From contig NZ_CP066557.1 of assembly GCF_019186785.1 (NCBI RefSeq), positions 1,005,334-1,069,333 on the forward strand: DNA of 64,000 nucleotides. The letters are read 5' to 3'. Positions 1 through 9,644 of this stretch are shown piece by piece. The DNA comes from Neoehrlichia mikurensis (GTDB taxonomy: Bacteria; Pseudomonadota; Alphaproteobacteria; Rickettsiales; Anaplasmataceae). The notes below the pieces were generated by a model, which was not told where the DNA came from, did not search any database, and worked only from the letters and a program-made list of their open reading frames with translations. Each line of letters starts with the position of its first letter. The stretch's first letter is position 1. The translations under genes were made by a program, and so were the position numbers.

Positions 1-147
1 AGTTGATATTATTTGGTAATAAAGAAGATATAATGTTATATTAAAAAATTTACAATATTAAAGTTGATTGGTATAACAAAAATCTTCTGGTTTAATAGCA
101 GCTTTATTTTTTGTAAATTATTATAGTAACAAGATATTTAGATATAA

Positions 148-240
148 TTATCCTCTATCATCACTTAGCTTATTCTCTTCCTTCCTTGCATCCCTATCTA
201 TCTCTCCTTCACTATATATAAGATCCCTTAATCCTTTGTA
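148..240 (-). pseudogene. Possible decayed coding tract
   Basis: About 30 codons stay open on the minus strand, with a charged peptide containing the stretches SEGEIDRDARKEEN and KLSDDRG before a stop. The strand is purine-rich, which is unusual against the AT background. No start codon is present, and further short open pieces lie on the same strand on both sides (about 60-110 and 250-330). I do not recognise the product. It may be the remains of a gene or chance. Confidence 0.2.
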
Positions 241-255
241 TTAGTAAAAGGATTA
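229..255. terminator. 9-bp perfect stem-loop
   Basis: Positions 229-237 and 247-255 are exact reverse complements separated by a 9-nt loop. The stem is AT-rich with two G-C pairs and has no strong T-run, so it could be a weak terminator or a relic hairpin. The rest of the first 478 bases holds no intact gene. Confidence 0.25.
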
Positions 256-478
256 TATTATATAGTAATAATAATTAATTTATAAATATAAGATGTTCTT
301 CGCTTTAAACGAATATTAAAATTATAATATAAAGGATTTTTTATGTAATTAGATTTGTTATTGTATATAATAACATTACAAAACTAAAAGGTTACATAGT
401 TAAAAAAATGTAAACTATCAGAATGTTATATTAATTAAACTTGATTTTGTATAAATATATTATATATATTATATTTCA

Positions 479-549
479 TGCCGTTACCAAGAATTGAACT
501 TGGGTCGTGTCATTACCAATGACATGTTCTACCTCTGAACTATAACGGC
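479..549 (-). tRNA. tRNA-Thr (anticodon GGU)
   Basis: The minus strand folds into a full cloverleaf. The 7-bp acceptor stem begins GCCGTTA, the anticodon loop is TTGGTAA giving GGU (codons ACC/ACU), and the T-arm is intact. The 3' CCA is not encoded. It pairs functionally with the UGU isoacceptor at 55172, so two threonine tRNAs lie in this window. Confidence 0.93.
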
Positions 550-575
550 AGCGTTTATAATTGTAGTTTTTTGCT

Positions 576-689
576 ATGAGTAAGTCAAAAAAAATAAAAA
601 CAAATGATAAAAAGAAAATTTTATCAGCTGCATTAAAATCAAATATTTTGCGTCGTAAAAATCAAAAGCGTAATATGAAGAATGCCTGA
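576..689 (+). CDS. Small basic protein coupled to mutM
   Basis: A 37-residue lysine/arginine-rich protein starts at ATG 576. Its stop TGA lies inside the mutM start region, giving an 8-bp overlap that suggests translational coupling. The middle reads LSAALKSNILRRKNQKR. I recall a similar short L-x-x-N-L-x-RRK-x-Q pattern in small conserved alphaproteobacterial proteins, but this is from memory and not verified. The charge suggests nucleic-acid or ribosome contact, which is inference. It is too short for most gene callers, so it may be missing from existing annotation. Confidence 0.6.
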   Translation: MSKSKKIKTNDKKKILSAALKSNILRRKNQKRNMKNA

Positions 690-1488
690 ATTACCTGAAA
701 TTGAGGTTATAACTCAATTTTTTTGTGGTAAAATTTTGGGTAAAAGTGTGTTTGATGTTATTATTAATAGAACGGATTTGCGTTTACCTATAGAAAAAAA
801 TTTTAGAGATTTAGTTATTAATCAGAAAATTTTGAATGTTTACAGAAAGGCTAAATATATAATTATTTTGTTAAGTAATAATTTGCGAATAATAATTCAT
901 TTAGGTATGAGTGGAAAATTATTATACGCTGAAAATTATAAATTTACTCAACATGATCATGTTATATTTGTTCTTAATGATAAATCTTATGTTATTTTTA
1001 ATGATGCACGTAGATTTGGATTAGTAGTAATTTTTGATAATATACAATATAAACGCTTTTGTAAAAAATTTGGTTTAGAACCATTAATTAGAGAATTTAA
1101 TACAAGCTATTTAATAAATAACTTAACTAAATGTAGTATTAAATCTTTATTAATGAATAATAAGATTGTTGTTGGTATAGGTAATATATATGCTTCGGAA
1201 ATTCTATTTAAAGCACATGTTTTACCTTATAGGGTTGCAAATACTCTTTCTTTTAATGAATGTGTTCACATTGTACAAAATATTAAGATTGTGCTAGATT
1301 ATGCTATAAAAGCTGGAGGTTCAACAATTAAAGACTATACTTCACCTTTAGGGTTAATAGGACATTTTCAAAAGAAATTTATGGTTTATGGAAGAGAAGG
1401 AAAATTGTGTTATTTATGTAAGTCCTCTATCTTAAAAATAAATCAGAATGGTAGAAGTACTTTTTTTTGCTCAAAATGTCAATCTTAG
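682..1488 (+). CDS. mutM: Formamidopyrimidine-DNA glycosylase
   Basis: Bifunctional glycosylase/AP lyase that removes 8-oxoguanine and other oxidised purines from DNA. The 268-residue protein has the family length and starts MPELPE, where Pro2 is the Schiff-base nucleophile and Glu3 the general acid. A conserved Lys lies near residue 56-58, the helix-two-turn-helix contains GIGNIYASE (around 164-172), and the C-terminal zinc finger has Cys243, Cys246, Cys263 and Cys266. The start is fixed because Pro2 must follow the initiator Met. It overlaps the small basic gene upstream by 8 bp and is probably co-transcribed with it. Confidence 0.96.
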   Translation: MPELPEIEVITQFFCGKILGKSVFDVIINRTDLRLPIEKNFRDLVINQKILNVYRKAKYIIILLSNNLRIIIHLGMSGKLLYAENYKFTQHDHVIFVLNDKSYVIFNDARRFGLVVIFDNIQYKRFCKKFGLEPLIREFNTSYLINNLTKCSIKSLLMNNKIVVGIGNIYASEILFKAHVLPYRVANTLSFNECVHIVQNIKIVLDYAIKAGGSTIKDYTSPLGLIGHFQKKFMVYGREGKLCYLCKSSILKINQNGRSTFFCSKCQS

Positions 1489-2076
1489 ATTATTATATAA
1501 TAGTATAGTTATTCTATAATGTTACAAATTTGTAATTTATAAAGCAATAGACTATATTTGTATTTAATATAAAAAATATTAAATTATGATATATAAATGT
1601 ATTCAATTATAAATTGAGTATATTTGTTTATAAGACAACACCTTAAGATTATTTTTGATGTTTTATATGGTGACTACATTACTACATTAGTTTATGGTTT
1701 ATAAACTAATTTATAGTTGAATACAGTATTGTAGTGAGATTTACTCATTATACTTGTTTTTATTTGTATAAACGAGTTAAAGATCCAGTAATTTATTAGA
1801 AACTTGTAATTATATAAATAGTTGATATGTTTAGTATTATTTTGATATTAAATCATTAATAGAAATATTTCCATTTTGAATATAAAACATTCCTGTGGCA
1901 TTGTAGCATTGCTACTTTGAATAGTACTTCCTGTATGATATAAGTTGCTATCTTGTATAATAGTACTTATTTAAGTTAAAGTGATAGTTAAATTTATTAA
2001 ATAATAGTTTATTTACTGTATTAAAATATGTTAATATGAATTTTAATTATAATATAATTAAAATTTAAAATTACTA
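1489..2076. other. Intergenic region with hairpin and possible relic
   Basis: No intact gene. A perfect 9-bp stem lies at 1687-1695/1701-1709 with a 5-nt loop. A minus-strand tract without stops at 1848-1980 (about 44 codons, no usable start) encodes a serine/threonine-rich peptide in which a short STIxQxSN-like phrase occurs twice, so it may be the end of a decayed repeat protein. The promoter of pccB should lie in the last 100 bases, but none is clear. Confidence 0.3.
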
Positions 2077-3609
2077 ATGAATATTACATTATTACAAGAA
2101 TTAGAAAATAAAAAGCGAAGCCTTGATAATGGTGGCGGGGAATCTAAGATTGCAAAGCAACATAGTAAAGGTAAATTAACTGCAAGAGAAAGATTAGAAA
2201 TATTACTAGATAAAGATTCATTTCAGGAATATGGGGTTTTTGTTGAGCATAGATCTATTAATTTTGGAATGAATAGCACTAAAACTTTTGGAGATGGAGT
2301 AGTTGTAGGTTGTGGTAAAATATATGGTAGAACAGTATGCGTTTATGCTCAAGATTTTACTGTATTTGGAGGTTCATTAAGTGAAGCAAATGCCAAAAAG
2401 ATTTGCTATATAATGGATATTGCAGCAAGGATAAAAGTACCGGTTATTGGAATTAATGATTCAGGTGGTGCACGTATACAGGAGGGTGTTGATTCCTTAT
2501 CAGGGTATGGGGAAATTTTTCAACGTAATGTTAATATGTCTGGGGTAGTGCCTCAGATATCATTAGTTATGGGACCATGTGCAGGAGGAGCAGTATATTC
2601 TCCAGCATTAACAGATTTTGTATTTATGATACAAAATAGTTCTTATATGTTTGTTACTGGTCCTGATGTTATAAAAAAAGTAATGTATGAAGAAATAACA
2701 CAAGAAGATTTGGGAGGAGCAGAAGTTCATACTTGTAAAACTGGTGTTGCAGATTTTGCTTTTGAAAATGAAATTGATGCACTATTACAAATAAGAAAAT
2801 TTATATCATTTATACCTTCACATAATAAAGATGTTCCAAAATTTATTTCAACTACTGATTCTGTGTTTAGAGAAGATAACTCTTTGAATTCTTTAATTCC
2901 TAAAGAAAGCAATGTTTCATATGATATGTATGAATTAGTAAACAAAATATGTGATGAAGGTGTATTTTTTGAAATAAAACCTGATTTTGCAAAAAATATT
3001 ATTGTAGGATTTGGTAGAATAGGTGGAAATGTTATTGGTATCGTTGCAAATCAACCTAAGCATCTTGCAGGGTGTTTAGATATTAATTCCTCAAGAAAAG
3101 CTGCAAGATTTATACGTTTTTGTGATGCTTTTAATATACCAATAGTTACATTTATTGATGTTCCTGGATTTATGCCAGGATCTCATCAAGAGTATTCTGG
3201 AATTATTGTACATGGTGCAAAATTATTGTATGCATATGCAGAAGCTACGGTACCAAAAATTAGTGTAGTAGTACGTAAGGCATATGGAGGAGCATATATA
3301 GTTATGAGTTCAAGGCATTTATGTGGTGATGTAAATTATTCTTGGCCTAGTGCTGAAATTGCAGTTATGGGTTCTGAAGGGGCTGTTGAGATAATATTTC
3401 GCTCTGAAAATGATAAAGATAAAATTAATAAGTTAGTAGAAGAATATCGTGATAAAGTTGTTAATCCTTATGTTGCAGCTTCTCGAGGGTTTATAGATGA
3501 TATTATTATGCCATCAAAAACAAGAAGATATTTATATAATGCATTAGAGTTGTTAAAAAATAAAAAAGTTGATAAAGTTTTTCGCAAGCATGATAATTTA
3601 CCATTATGA
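2077..3609 (+). CDS. pccB: Propionyl-CoA carboxylase beta subunit
   Basis: Carboxyltransferase subunit of biotin-dependent propionyl-CoA carboxylase, which moves CO2 from biotin to propionyl-CoA to form methylmalonyl-CoA. The 510-residue protein spans both crotonase-like halves. The N-terminal half has GKLTARERLEILLD and the acyl-CoA oxyanion region SGGARIQEGVDSL with GPCAGGAVYSPAL. The C-terminal half has FIDVPGFMPG and the biotin-site region KAYGGAYIVMSS. The alpha subunit (biotin carboxylase plus biotin carrier) is not in this window. The gene stands alone with long gaps on both sides. Confidence 0.95.
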   Translation: MNITLLQELENKKRSLDNGGGESKIAKQHSKGKLTARERLEILLDKDSFQEYGVFVEHRSINFGMNSTKTFGDGVVVGCGKIYGRTVCVYAQDFTVFGGSLSEANAKKICYIMDIAARIKVPVIGINDSGGARIQEGVDSLSGYGEIFQRNVNMSGVVPQISLVMGPCAGGAVYSPALTDFVFMIQNSSYMFVTGPDVIKKVMYEEITQEDLGGAEVHTCKTGVADFAFENEIDALLQIRKFISFIPSHNKDVPKFISTTDSVFREDNSLNSLIPKESNVSYDMYELVNKICDEGVFFEIKPDFAKNIIVGFGRIGGNVIGIVANQPKHLAGCLDINSSRKAARFIRFCDAFNIPIVTFIDVPGFMPGSHQEYSGIIVHGAKLLYAYAEATVPKISVVVRKAYGGAYIVMSSRHLCGDVNYSWPSAEIAVMGSEGAVEIIFRSENDKDKINKLVEEYRDKVVNPYVAASRGFIDDIIMPSKTRRYLYNALELLKNKKVDKVFRKHDNLPL

Positions 3610-3632
3610 TTATTTTAATCATATTTGTATAA

Positions 3633-3770
3633 ATGAGCGATAAAGATTACTTATTTTGTTGACAAGTAGGGTTTATTAGTAAAGGGATTTCTTGTATTGA
3701 TGTTGGTAATAAAAATATTTTTGATAAATTGTATTATATTTTGTATTTAAAAAGAGAACAATTTTTATAA
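3633..3770 (+). pseudogene. Short reading frame with internal TGA
   Basis: An ATG-initiated frame of 45 codons is interrupted only at codon 10 by TGA (3660-3662). It then runs on in the same frame with coding-like content including GFISKGISCIDVGNKNIFDK, and ends at TAA. I do not recognise the product. It could be a recently killed small gene or a chance run. It lies just downstream of pccB on the same strand. Confidence 0.25.
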
Positions 3771-3783
3771 TAATAAGTATTAT

Positions 3784-3929
3784 ATGGTTTTTACTATAAA
3801 TAGTAGTTTACAAGCATTTTTCTTGGCATATATTATGTAATTGTATTAATTTGTCTAGTATTGATCGTAGAGCTTAAATTTATAATACGTCATTCTCAAG
3901 ATAGAGTGGTGTTTTCAAAATTAGGGTGA
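3784..3929 (+). pseudogene. Frameshifted small membrane-protein relic
   Basis: The frame beginning MVFTINSSLQAFFLAYIM stops at 3840. A second frame takes over nearby and encodes a hydrophobic segment followed by VELKFIIRHSQDRVVF, ending at 3929. Joined by one indel they would make a coherent single-pass membrane protein of about 48 residues. The end of this relic overlaps the repeat at 3882-3908. Function unknown. Confidence 0.28.
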
Positions 3930-4059
3930 TAATAAGCAAAATATGTACATAATCTCAATTGACTTTTAATATGTGATTTTAATCATGTGAGATATTTTTT
4001 TAAAAACGTGTACTGCAAATTATTACTAAGTGATAATACGTCATTTTCAAGATAAAGTG
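3882..4059. repeat. Pair of 27-bp direct repeats 151 bp apart
   Basis: Positions 3882-3908 and 4033-4059 match at 25 of 27 bases, and a looser match continues about 10 bases further. In one frame both copies encode IIRHxQDxV, so the second looks like a re-copied coding piece. The rest of 3930-4202 shows no gene. Confidence 0.6.
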
Positions 4060-4202
4060 TATTTGAAAATAATATAAGTTGCTTTACTATGTGTATTTGC
4101 ATTCATTTTTATGAAATTGATATCACTGTATATTTAATTTTATGGTAATAAAGAAGATTTTTTTATTACATGAATTTAGTTTATGATTACTATATAAAAG
4201 TA

Positions 4203-5288
4203 TTAATTAGAATTATAGCATTCTTTCAATCTTCGAGCCTCATCTTCAGTAATTAAAGCATCAATAAATTCATCAAGATCTCCTTCTTTGATTATATAAT
4301 CAAGTTTATATAAAGTTAAATTTATTCTATGATCTGTTACTCTAGATTGAGGAAAATTATATGTTCTAATACGCTCAGATCTGTCTCCAGAACCTATTTG
4401 ATTTTTACGCATTTCTGATACTTCATTGGTTATTTTTTGTTTTTCAATATCGTATAATCTTGCTCTTAAAACCTTTAAAGCCTTGCTTTTATTTTTATGT
4501 TGGGATTTTTCATCTTGTTGAATTACAACAATTCCTGTAGGTATATGAGTAATTCTTACAGCGCTATCTGTTGTATTAACTGATTGACCTCCAGGTCCGC
4601 TAGATCTATATACATCAATTCTTAAATCTTTTTCGTCAATTTTTAAATCAATATCCTCAACTTCTGGTAATACTGCAACTGTGGCTGCTGAAGTATGTAA
4701 TCTTCCTGAAGATTCAGTTTCCGGAACTCTTTGTACTCTATGAACTCCTGATTCAAATTTTAATCTAGCAAATACATTATTACCACTAATGCATAAGGAT
4801 ACTTCCTTGTATCCTCCTATTCCAGTGGTTGATATGTTCATATGTTCAATTTTCCAATTTTTTTTTTCTGCATATTTTGTATACATACGGTATAAATTAC
4901 AAACAAATAATGCAGCTTCTTCTCCACCTGTGCCTGCTCTAATCTCTAATATTGCATTACGAGAATCATCTTTATCTTTTGGTAATAATGACAATGTTAA
5001 TTTATGCTTTAATTTAGGTAACTGTTTCTGTTTATTTTGAGACTCTTCTTTTGCAAGAACACGAAGCTCATAATCATTATCTGGATTATTTATTAATTCT
5101 TCTAGTTCTGAAATTTCTTTCTTTAAAGCATTATATTGATCTAAAACTTCAATTATAGATAATAAATCTGAATATTCTTTTGATGCATTAACAAATTCTT
5201 GAACATTCAAGTTGCTAGGATTAGCTAATTTATCTTTTAGCATATGGAACTTTTTTGATAATTCTTCTAGGTTATGTTCAAAATTCAT
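4203..5288 (-). CDS. prfA: Peptide chain release factor 1
   Basis: Class I release factor that reads UAA and UAG stops and triggers peptidyl-tRNA hydrolysis on the ribosome. It has the family length of 361 residues. The stop-reading tripeptide is P-E-T (residues 189-191 within [10 protein letters not shown]), in the RF1 P-x-T form and not the RF2 SPF form. The catalytic GGQ is at 233-235 inside [17 protein letters not shown]. The start ATG faces engB across a 137-bp divergent spacer if engB starts at 5426. Confidence 0.96.
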   Translation of the reverse strand: MNFEHNLEELSKKFHMLKDKLANPSNLNVQEFVNASKEYSDLLSIIEVLDQYNALKKEISELEELINNPDNDYELRVLAKEESQNKQKQLPKLKHKLTLSLLPKDKDDSRNAILEIRAGTGGEEAALFVCNLYRMYTKYAEKKNWKIEHMNISTTGIGGYKEVSLCISGNNVFARLKFESGVHRVQRVPETESSGRLHTSAATVAVLPEVEDIDLKIDEKDLRIDVYRSSGPGGQSVNTTDSAVRITHIPTGIVVIQQDEKSQHKNKSKALKVLRARLYDIEKQKITNEVSEMRKNQIGSGDRSERIRTYNFPQSRVTDHRINLTLYKLDYIIKEGDLDEFIDALITEDEARRLKECYNSN

Positions 5289-5425
5289 AGCTTTATAGAT
5301 TGAAAATAGTTATTATGTTACTAAATAGTATAATACTAATGCCTTATCTTAGCACTGATAAAGTTAATTGTAAAATTTTATTGTGTAATAGTTATTGTTT
5401 TTGGTTAAATAAAGTAAAATTTGTA

Positions 5426-6004
5426 ATGTTGGATTGTAAATTCGTTATTGGCGCTATTAATAAAAGTTCCTTTCCTAATTCTTTGGTTCCTGAAACTGCG
5501 ATTGTTGGAAGATCAAATGTTGGAAAGTCTAGTTTAATTAATGCAATAACTAAAAATAAAAAAAATGCAAAAGTATCTTCATTGCCAGGATGTACAAAAC
5601 AAATTAATTTTTATTTAATTAATCAGGGATCTATGATGCTTGTTGATTTACCAGGATATGGTTATTCAAAAGCAGGTAAAAATTTGATTATTAATTATAT
5701 TAATCTTATGGAATATTATTTATTACATAGAGAGAATTTACAAAAATTAATTTTGCTTATAGATTCTAGAATAGGATTAAAAGAAATAGATTTAGATTTC
5801 ATTAATTGGTTAGAAATTCATCAAATATTTTATTATGTAGTTTTAACAAAAATTGATAAAGTATCATGTGAAAAATTATCTGACATTTTATGTATTGTAA
5901 AAAAAAAATTACTAGGGTTAGATTTTTTACTTGATCCTATAATGACTGTTAGTAGTAAAGATAGAAAAGGAATAAAAGAATTAGTGTATTACATAATAAA
6001 ATAA
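5426..6004 (+). CDS. engB: Ribosome-biogenesis GTPase EngB/YsxC
   Basis: TrmE-Era-EngA-EngB-Septin-like GTPase needed for large-subunit assembly. From the proposed ATG at 5426 it has 192 residues with G1 GRSNVGKS (28-35), G3 DLPG (74-77) and G4 TKID near 140. The frame is open back to an ATG at 5300, adding 42 hydrophobic, poorly conserved residues. I prefer 5426 because family members have only about 20-25 residues before the P-loop segment, and because 5300 would leave just 11 bp between two divergent genes. There is no good Shine-Dalgarno at either start. Confidence 0.9.
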   Translation: MLDCKFVIGAINKSSFPNSLVPETAIVGRSNVGKSSLINAITKNKKNAKVSSLPGCTKQINFYLINQGSMMLVDLPGYGYSKAGKNLIINYINLMEYYLLHRENLQKLILLIDSRIGLKEIDLDFINWLEIHQIFYYVVLTKIDKVSCEKLSDILCIVKKKLLGLDFLLDPIMTVSSKDRKGIKELVYYIIK

Positions 6005-6062
6005 TCAATTTAAATGTTAGGAATGTTATAAAATTTAAAGGTTAATAAATGGGAGTCGGTTT

Positions 6063-7034
6063 ATGAAATTACACAATATTCCAAATAATAAGTATGAAAA
6101 AATGGAATTCAATGTTGACCAATTTAATAAAAATGATGAATGGTTAAATAAAGCAAAAATTTTATCAGAATCTCTTCCGTACATACAGCAGTTTTCAGGT
6201 GAAACATTTGTAATAAAATATGGTGGTGCTGCTATGATAGATAAAAATTTAGCTGAAAGCTTTGCTCATGATATAGTATTGCTAAAACAGTTAGGTATCA
6301 ATCCAATAGTAGTACATGGAGGAGGTAATAAGGTTAATGAAGTTTTGAAAAAATTTGGTAAAGAAAGTACATTTATTAATGGTTTGAGAGTTACAGATGC
6401 TGATACATTAGAAATTGTAGAGATGGTATTATGTGGTTTAATAAATAAAAATATTACACAATTGATAAGTAAATCAGGAGGTTATGCTATTGGATTAAGT
6501 GGAAAAGATGCAAATTTAGTAGAGGCCAAGAAGATTTGCTGTACTTTTAAAGATGATCAATCGAATAATGTAGAAAAAATTTTGGATATAGGTTTTGTAG
6601 GTGAACCTAGTGAAGTAAATACAGATCTACTATTTTTTATGGAAGAATCTGACTTTATACCAGTAATAGCGCCTGTGTGTGGTGGTGAAAATGGAGCAAC
6701 TTATAATGTAAATGCTGACTTAGTTGCAGGGGCAATTGCTAATGCATTATCTGCAGCTAAATTAATTATTTTAACAGATGTTAATGGTGTTAGTGATGGT
6801 GATGGGAATTTACTTTCTGAAATTTCAATTAATGAAGCTGAAAATTTGATATACAAAGGAATTGCTAATGAAGGTATGATTCCAAAATTGCAAACGTGTA
6901 TAAAATTTGTTAAGGAAACTTGCGGGTTGGCTCATATTATTAATGGTAGAATACCTCATGTATTATTATTAGAGTTATTTACTGTACATGGGACTGGGTC
7001 TATGATATTAGAATGTGATTCATATAGTGAATAA
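6063..7034 (+). CDS. argB: Acetylglutamate kinase
   Basis: Amino-acid kinase that phosphorylates N-acetyl-L-glutamate, the second step of arginine synthesis. The 323-residue protein is slightly long because of about 20 extra N-terminal residues before the conserved core. The core shows the phosphate-binding Lys52 in IKYGGAAM, the glycine loop VHGGG (84-88), and NVNADLVAGAIA followed by ILTDVNGV. No other arginine genes are adjacent, but argB-like singletons are common in scattered Rickettsiales genomes. A weak GGGAG lies upstream of the ATG. Confidence 0.95.
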   Translation: MKLHNIPNNKYEKMEFNVDQFNKNDEWLNKAKILSESLPYIQQFSGETFVIKYGGAAMIDKNLAESFAHDIVLLKQLGINPIVVHGGGNKVNEVLKKFGKESTFINGLRVTDADTLEIVEMVLCGLINKNITQLISKSGGYAIGLSGKDANLVEAKKICCTFKDDQSNNVEKILDIGFVGEPSEVNTDLLFFMEESDFIPVIAPVCGGENGATYNVNADLVAGAIANALSAAKLIILTDVNGVSDGDGNLLSEISINEAENLIYKGIANEGMIPKLQTCIKFVKETCGLAHIINGRIPHVLLLELFTVHGTGSMILECDSYSE

Positions 7035-7569
7035 TTTTAGTTCTAAGTTTAAGTGTTTATTATTTTAATATAATAAAAAATTTATTTTACTAAGAAAGGT
7101 GATGTGTTATTTTAATAATAAGATAAAATATAATTTTGTTACGTAATTGATGTATAAAATTAAAGAATAATTTAGCTTTAGTTATAGGGCGCATGGTTTT
7201 TACTTACTATTAGTAGTGTTATTAAAATATTTGAAATATTGTATCTTTTTTTTTATTTGAGAAATGCTATTAATATAGAAGCTACTAAAATGTTAGGATA
7301 TATAATATAAGATAAATGCTATATACTAACATTATAACAATGCATTTATATAACGATAAAGATAATTTTAATGAGAATTATTTGTTATAGTAATAACATA
7401 CAATTTTTTTTCATAATGTGGAAAAAAAACATCTCAATTCTTTATGATGTAGATCTATTGTATTATAATATTATTTAGAGTGAATTTATCTGTAATAGGT
7501 ATAATATAAAGTTGTACAGGTTTTATGAGTTTTATAATATGTTAATATAAGACACCAATGTAATAAGAA
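7035..7569. other. AT-rich intergenic region
   Basis: No intact gene. A plus-strand tract around 7185-7310 stays open for about 40 codons directly after a TAG and has coding-like content (hydrophobic, then IEATKMLGYII), but it has no start and is not recognised. The hemC promoter must lie at the right end, and I see no clear -35/-10 pair. Confidence 0.3.
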
Positions 7570-8457
7570 ATGGAGATAAAAATAGGAACAAGAGGAAGTT
7601 TACTTGCAATGAGGCAAGTATATGAGGTGGAATTATTATTAAAAAAAAATCCTGAGCTTATTATACAAATTATAAAAATCAAAACTTCAGGCGATAATGC
7701 TGTTGATGTACCTTTATATGAAATAGGAGGAAAGGCTCTATTTTTACAAGAAATAGAAGAGTCATTATTAAGAAATGAAATTGATATTGCTGTACACTCA
7801 GTTAAAGATGTTCCTGCTTTTTTTTCTGATAACTTAGTAATTCCATGTATTCTTAAAAGAAATTCACCATATGATGTTTTAATTTCATCAAAATATAGTA
7901 GTATAGAATCACTTCCTTTTAATGCTACTATTGGGACATCTTCAATTAGAAGAAAGGTTCAGCTTCTTGCCTTAAGACCTGATTTACGTATTGTTCCTTT
8001 AAGAGGTAATATTGATACAAGAATTGAAAAATCTAAAAATCTTGATGCTATTATACTTGCTGAAGCTGGATTGAATAGAATAGGGAAGCAGGAAGTTATT
8101 AGTGAAGTTATTGATTCAGGTATAATGTTAAGTGCAGTAGGGCAAGGTGCAATATGTATTCAATGTAGAGCAAATGATGATAAGATTTTATCTATAGTAC
8201 AGCGTTTAAATGATTATAAATCTTATATGAGTATTATGGCAGAGAGGGCTTTTATGAAGGCAGTTGATGGTTCTTGTAATACACCATTAGCTGCTTTTGC
8301 TAAATATATTGATGATGATATCCTACGTATGAGATGTATGCTTTCTGATAGTAATAGCATATTATTTTTAGAACGTGAATTTTTAGAGAGTGAGGCAAAA
8401 AAAGTAGGATTTGAAATGGGTGTAGAATTAAAAAATAAGCTACTTAATTTTAAGTAA
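7570..8457 (+). CDS. hemC: Hydroxymethylbilane synthase
   Basis: Porphobilinogen deaminase, which links four porphobilinogens into hydroxymethylbilane during haem synthesis. The protein has 295 residues. The dipyrromethane cofactor Cys236 lies in VDGSCNTPLAAFA. The catalytic Asp lies in HSVKD (76-80), and the arginine-rich substrate site has TSSIRRKVQLLALRPDL and LRGNIDTR. The frame is intact and flanked by long AT-rich gaps, so it is probably transcribed alone. Confidence 0.96.
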   Translation: MEIKIGTRGSLLAMRQVYEVELLLKKNPELIIQIIKIKTSGDNAVDVPLYEIGGKALFLQEIEESLLRNEIDIAVHSVKDVPAFFSDNLVIPCILKRNSPYDVLISSKYSSIESLPFNATIGTSSIRRKVQLLALRPDLRIVPLRGNIDTRIEKSKNLDAIILAEAGLNRIGKQEVISEVIDSGIMLSAVGQGAICIQCRANDDKILSIVQRLNDYKSYMSIMAERAFMKAVDGSCNTPLAAFAKYIDDDILRMRCMLSDSNSILFLEREFLESEAKKVGFEMGVELKNKLLNFK

Positions 8458-8765
8458 ATGAATCTTTATGTACATATTAGTGTATAAAATATTTTTAATT
8501 AATAAAACACATTGTAATGAAAAAAAATTATTTTAAATACTTATATTATTATATGACACAATTGATAAATCTTGATAATTATTAATTTTATTATTAGGAT
8601 GATATATAAATAACATTTTAGATAATGATGTGAGTGCTATTATTTATTTTTTATATAAATAGCATTGAGTATATATCAGGTATGTATTTTAATACATATT
8701 AAAATATGTTATTTAAAAGTAGAACAGGTATGATGTTGTTGAAGAATGTATTATTTGTATAGTTG
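8458..8765. other. Intergenic region without visible feature
   Basis: Between hemC and murB I see no gene, RNA or clear repeat, only AT-rich sequence. Confidence 0.4.
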
Positions 8766-9644
8766 ATGATATGTAAAGAGTTACCTCCTGTATTAGGGCA
8801 ATACCGTAAAGGAGTTCAAATGAAAAATATGACTTGGTTTAATGTTGGTGGTATTGCTGAGGTTTTATTTAAACCAGCAAATATTGATGATCTATCTTAT
8901 TTTATTAAAAGTGTAGACTTTCAAGTTAATGTAATAGGAGTGGCCTCGAATCTTATTATAAGAGATGGATTGATTAAAGGGGCAATAGTAAAATTAGGGA
9001 AAGGATTTACAAATATATTTTGTAATGCTACTACTATTACTGTTGGTTGTGCTGTGTTGCTTGCTAATCTTGCGGTTTTTGCAAAAAACAATGGTATTTC
9101 TGGATTTGAATTTATGGTGGGAATACCTGGTACAGTAGGAGGAGCAATTGCTATGAATGCTGGAGCGTATGGGTATGATATATCTTCAGTATTACAATCT
9201 GTTAAGGCAATTGATGAAAATGGGAATATTCATGTTTTATCAAAAAATGATATAGGATATTATTATCGTGGAAATTCATTAAATAATAACTGGATATTTA
9301 TAGAAGCAACGTTTATTGGTAAAAAATTGCAAAAAGATGTTATTGCAAGCACGATGGATAAATTGATATGTAAAAGAAATCATGATCAACCTATTAGAGT
9401 CAAAACAGGAGGGTCAACTTTTAAGAATCCTACAGGATATAAAGCGTGGGAATTAATAGATGCTGCTAGTTGTAGAGGAATGAAAATGGGTGGAGCTATG
9501 GTGTCTGATAAGCACTGTAATTTTTTAGTAAATTATAATAATGCTACTGCTGGAGATTTAGAAAATCTTGGAAATAAGGTTAGAGATAAAGTTAAAAATA
9601 AATTTAATATAGATCTTGAATGGGAAATAAAATTTTTAGGATAA
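8766..9644 (+). CDS. murB: UDP-N-acetylenolpyruvoylglucosamine reductase
   Basis: FAD enzyme that reduces UDP-GlcNAc-enolpyruvate to UDP-MurNAc in peptidoglycan precursor synthesis. The protein has 292 residues from ATG 8766; the frame also allows TTG three bases earlier. FAD-binding features are TWFNVGGIAEV, GVASNLIIRDG and GIPGTVGGAIAMNAGAYG. The catalytic Ser lies in KTGGSTFKNP and the C-terminal Glu in LEWEIKFLG. The conserved active-site region reads GYYYRGNS. It stands alone, with no other mur genes around it. There is no good Shine-Dalgarno. Confidence 0.93.
   Translation: MICKELPPVLGQYRKGVQMKNMTWFNVGGIAEVLFKPANIDDLSYFIKSVDFQVNVIGVASNLIIRDGLIKGAIVKLGKGFTNIFCNATTITVGCAVLLANLAVFAKNNGISGFEFMVGIPGTVGGAIAMNAGAYGYDISSVLQSVKAIDENGNIHVLSKNDIGYYYRGNSLNNNWIFIEATFIGKKLQKDVIASTMDKLICKRNHDQPIRVKTGGSTFKNPTGYKAWELIDAASCRGMKMGGAMVSDKHCNFLVNYNNATAGDLENLGNKVRDKVKNKFNIDLEWEIKFLG

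Noticed and set aside
3606-3622. 7-bp palindrome over the pccB stop as a terminator
   Set aside because: Only one G-C pair, a 3-nt loop and no T-run; expected by chance in AT-rich DNA.
4789-5040. 83-codon plus-strand frame inside prfA
   Set aside because: Exact antisense of a conserved gene, with no ribosome site; a shadow frame.
5300-5425. Longer N-terminus of EngB from ATG 5300
   Set aside because: Adds 42 non-conserved residues and would leave only 11 bp for two divergent promoters.
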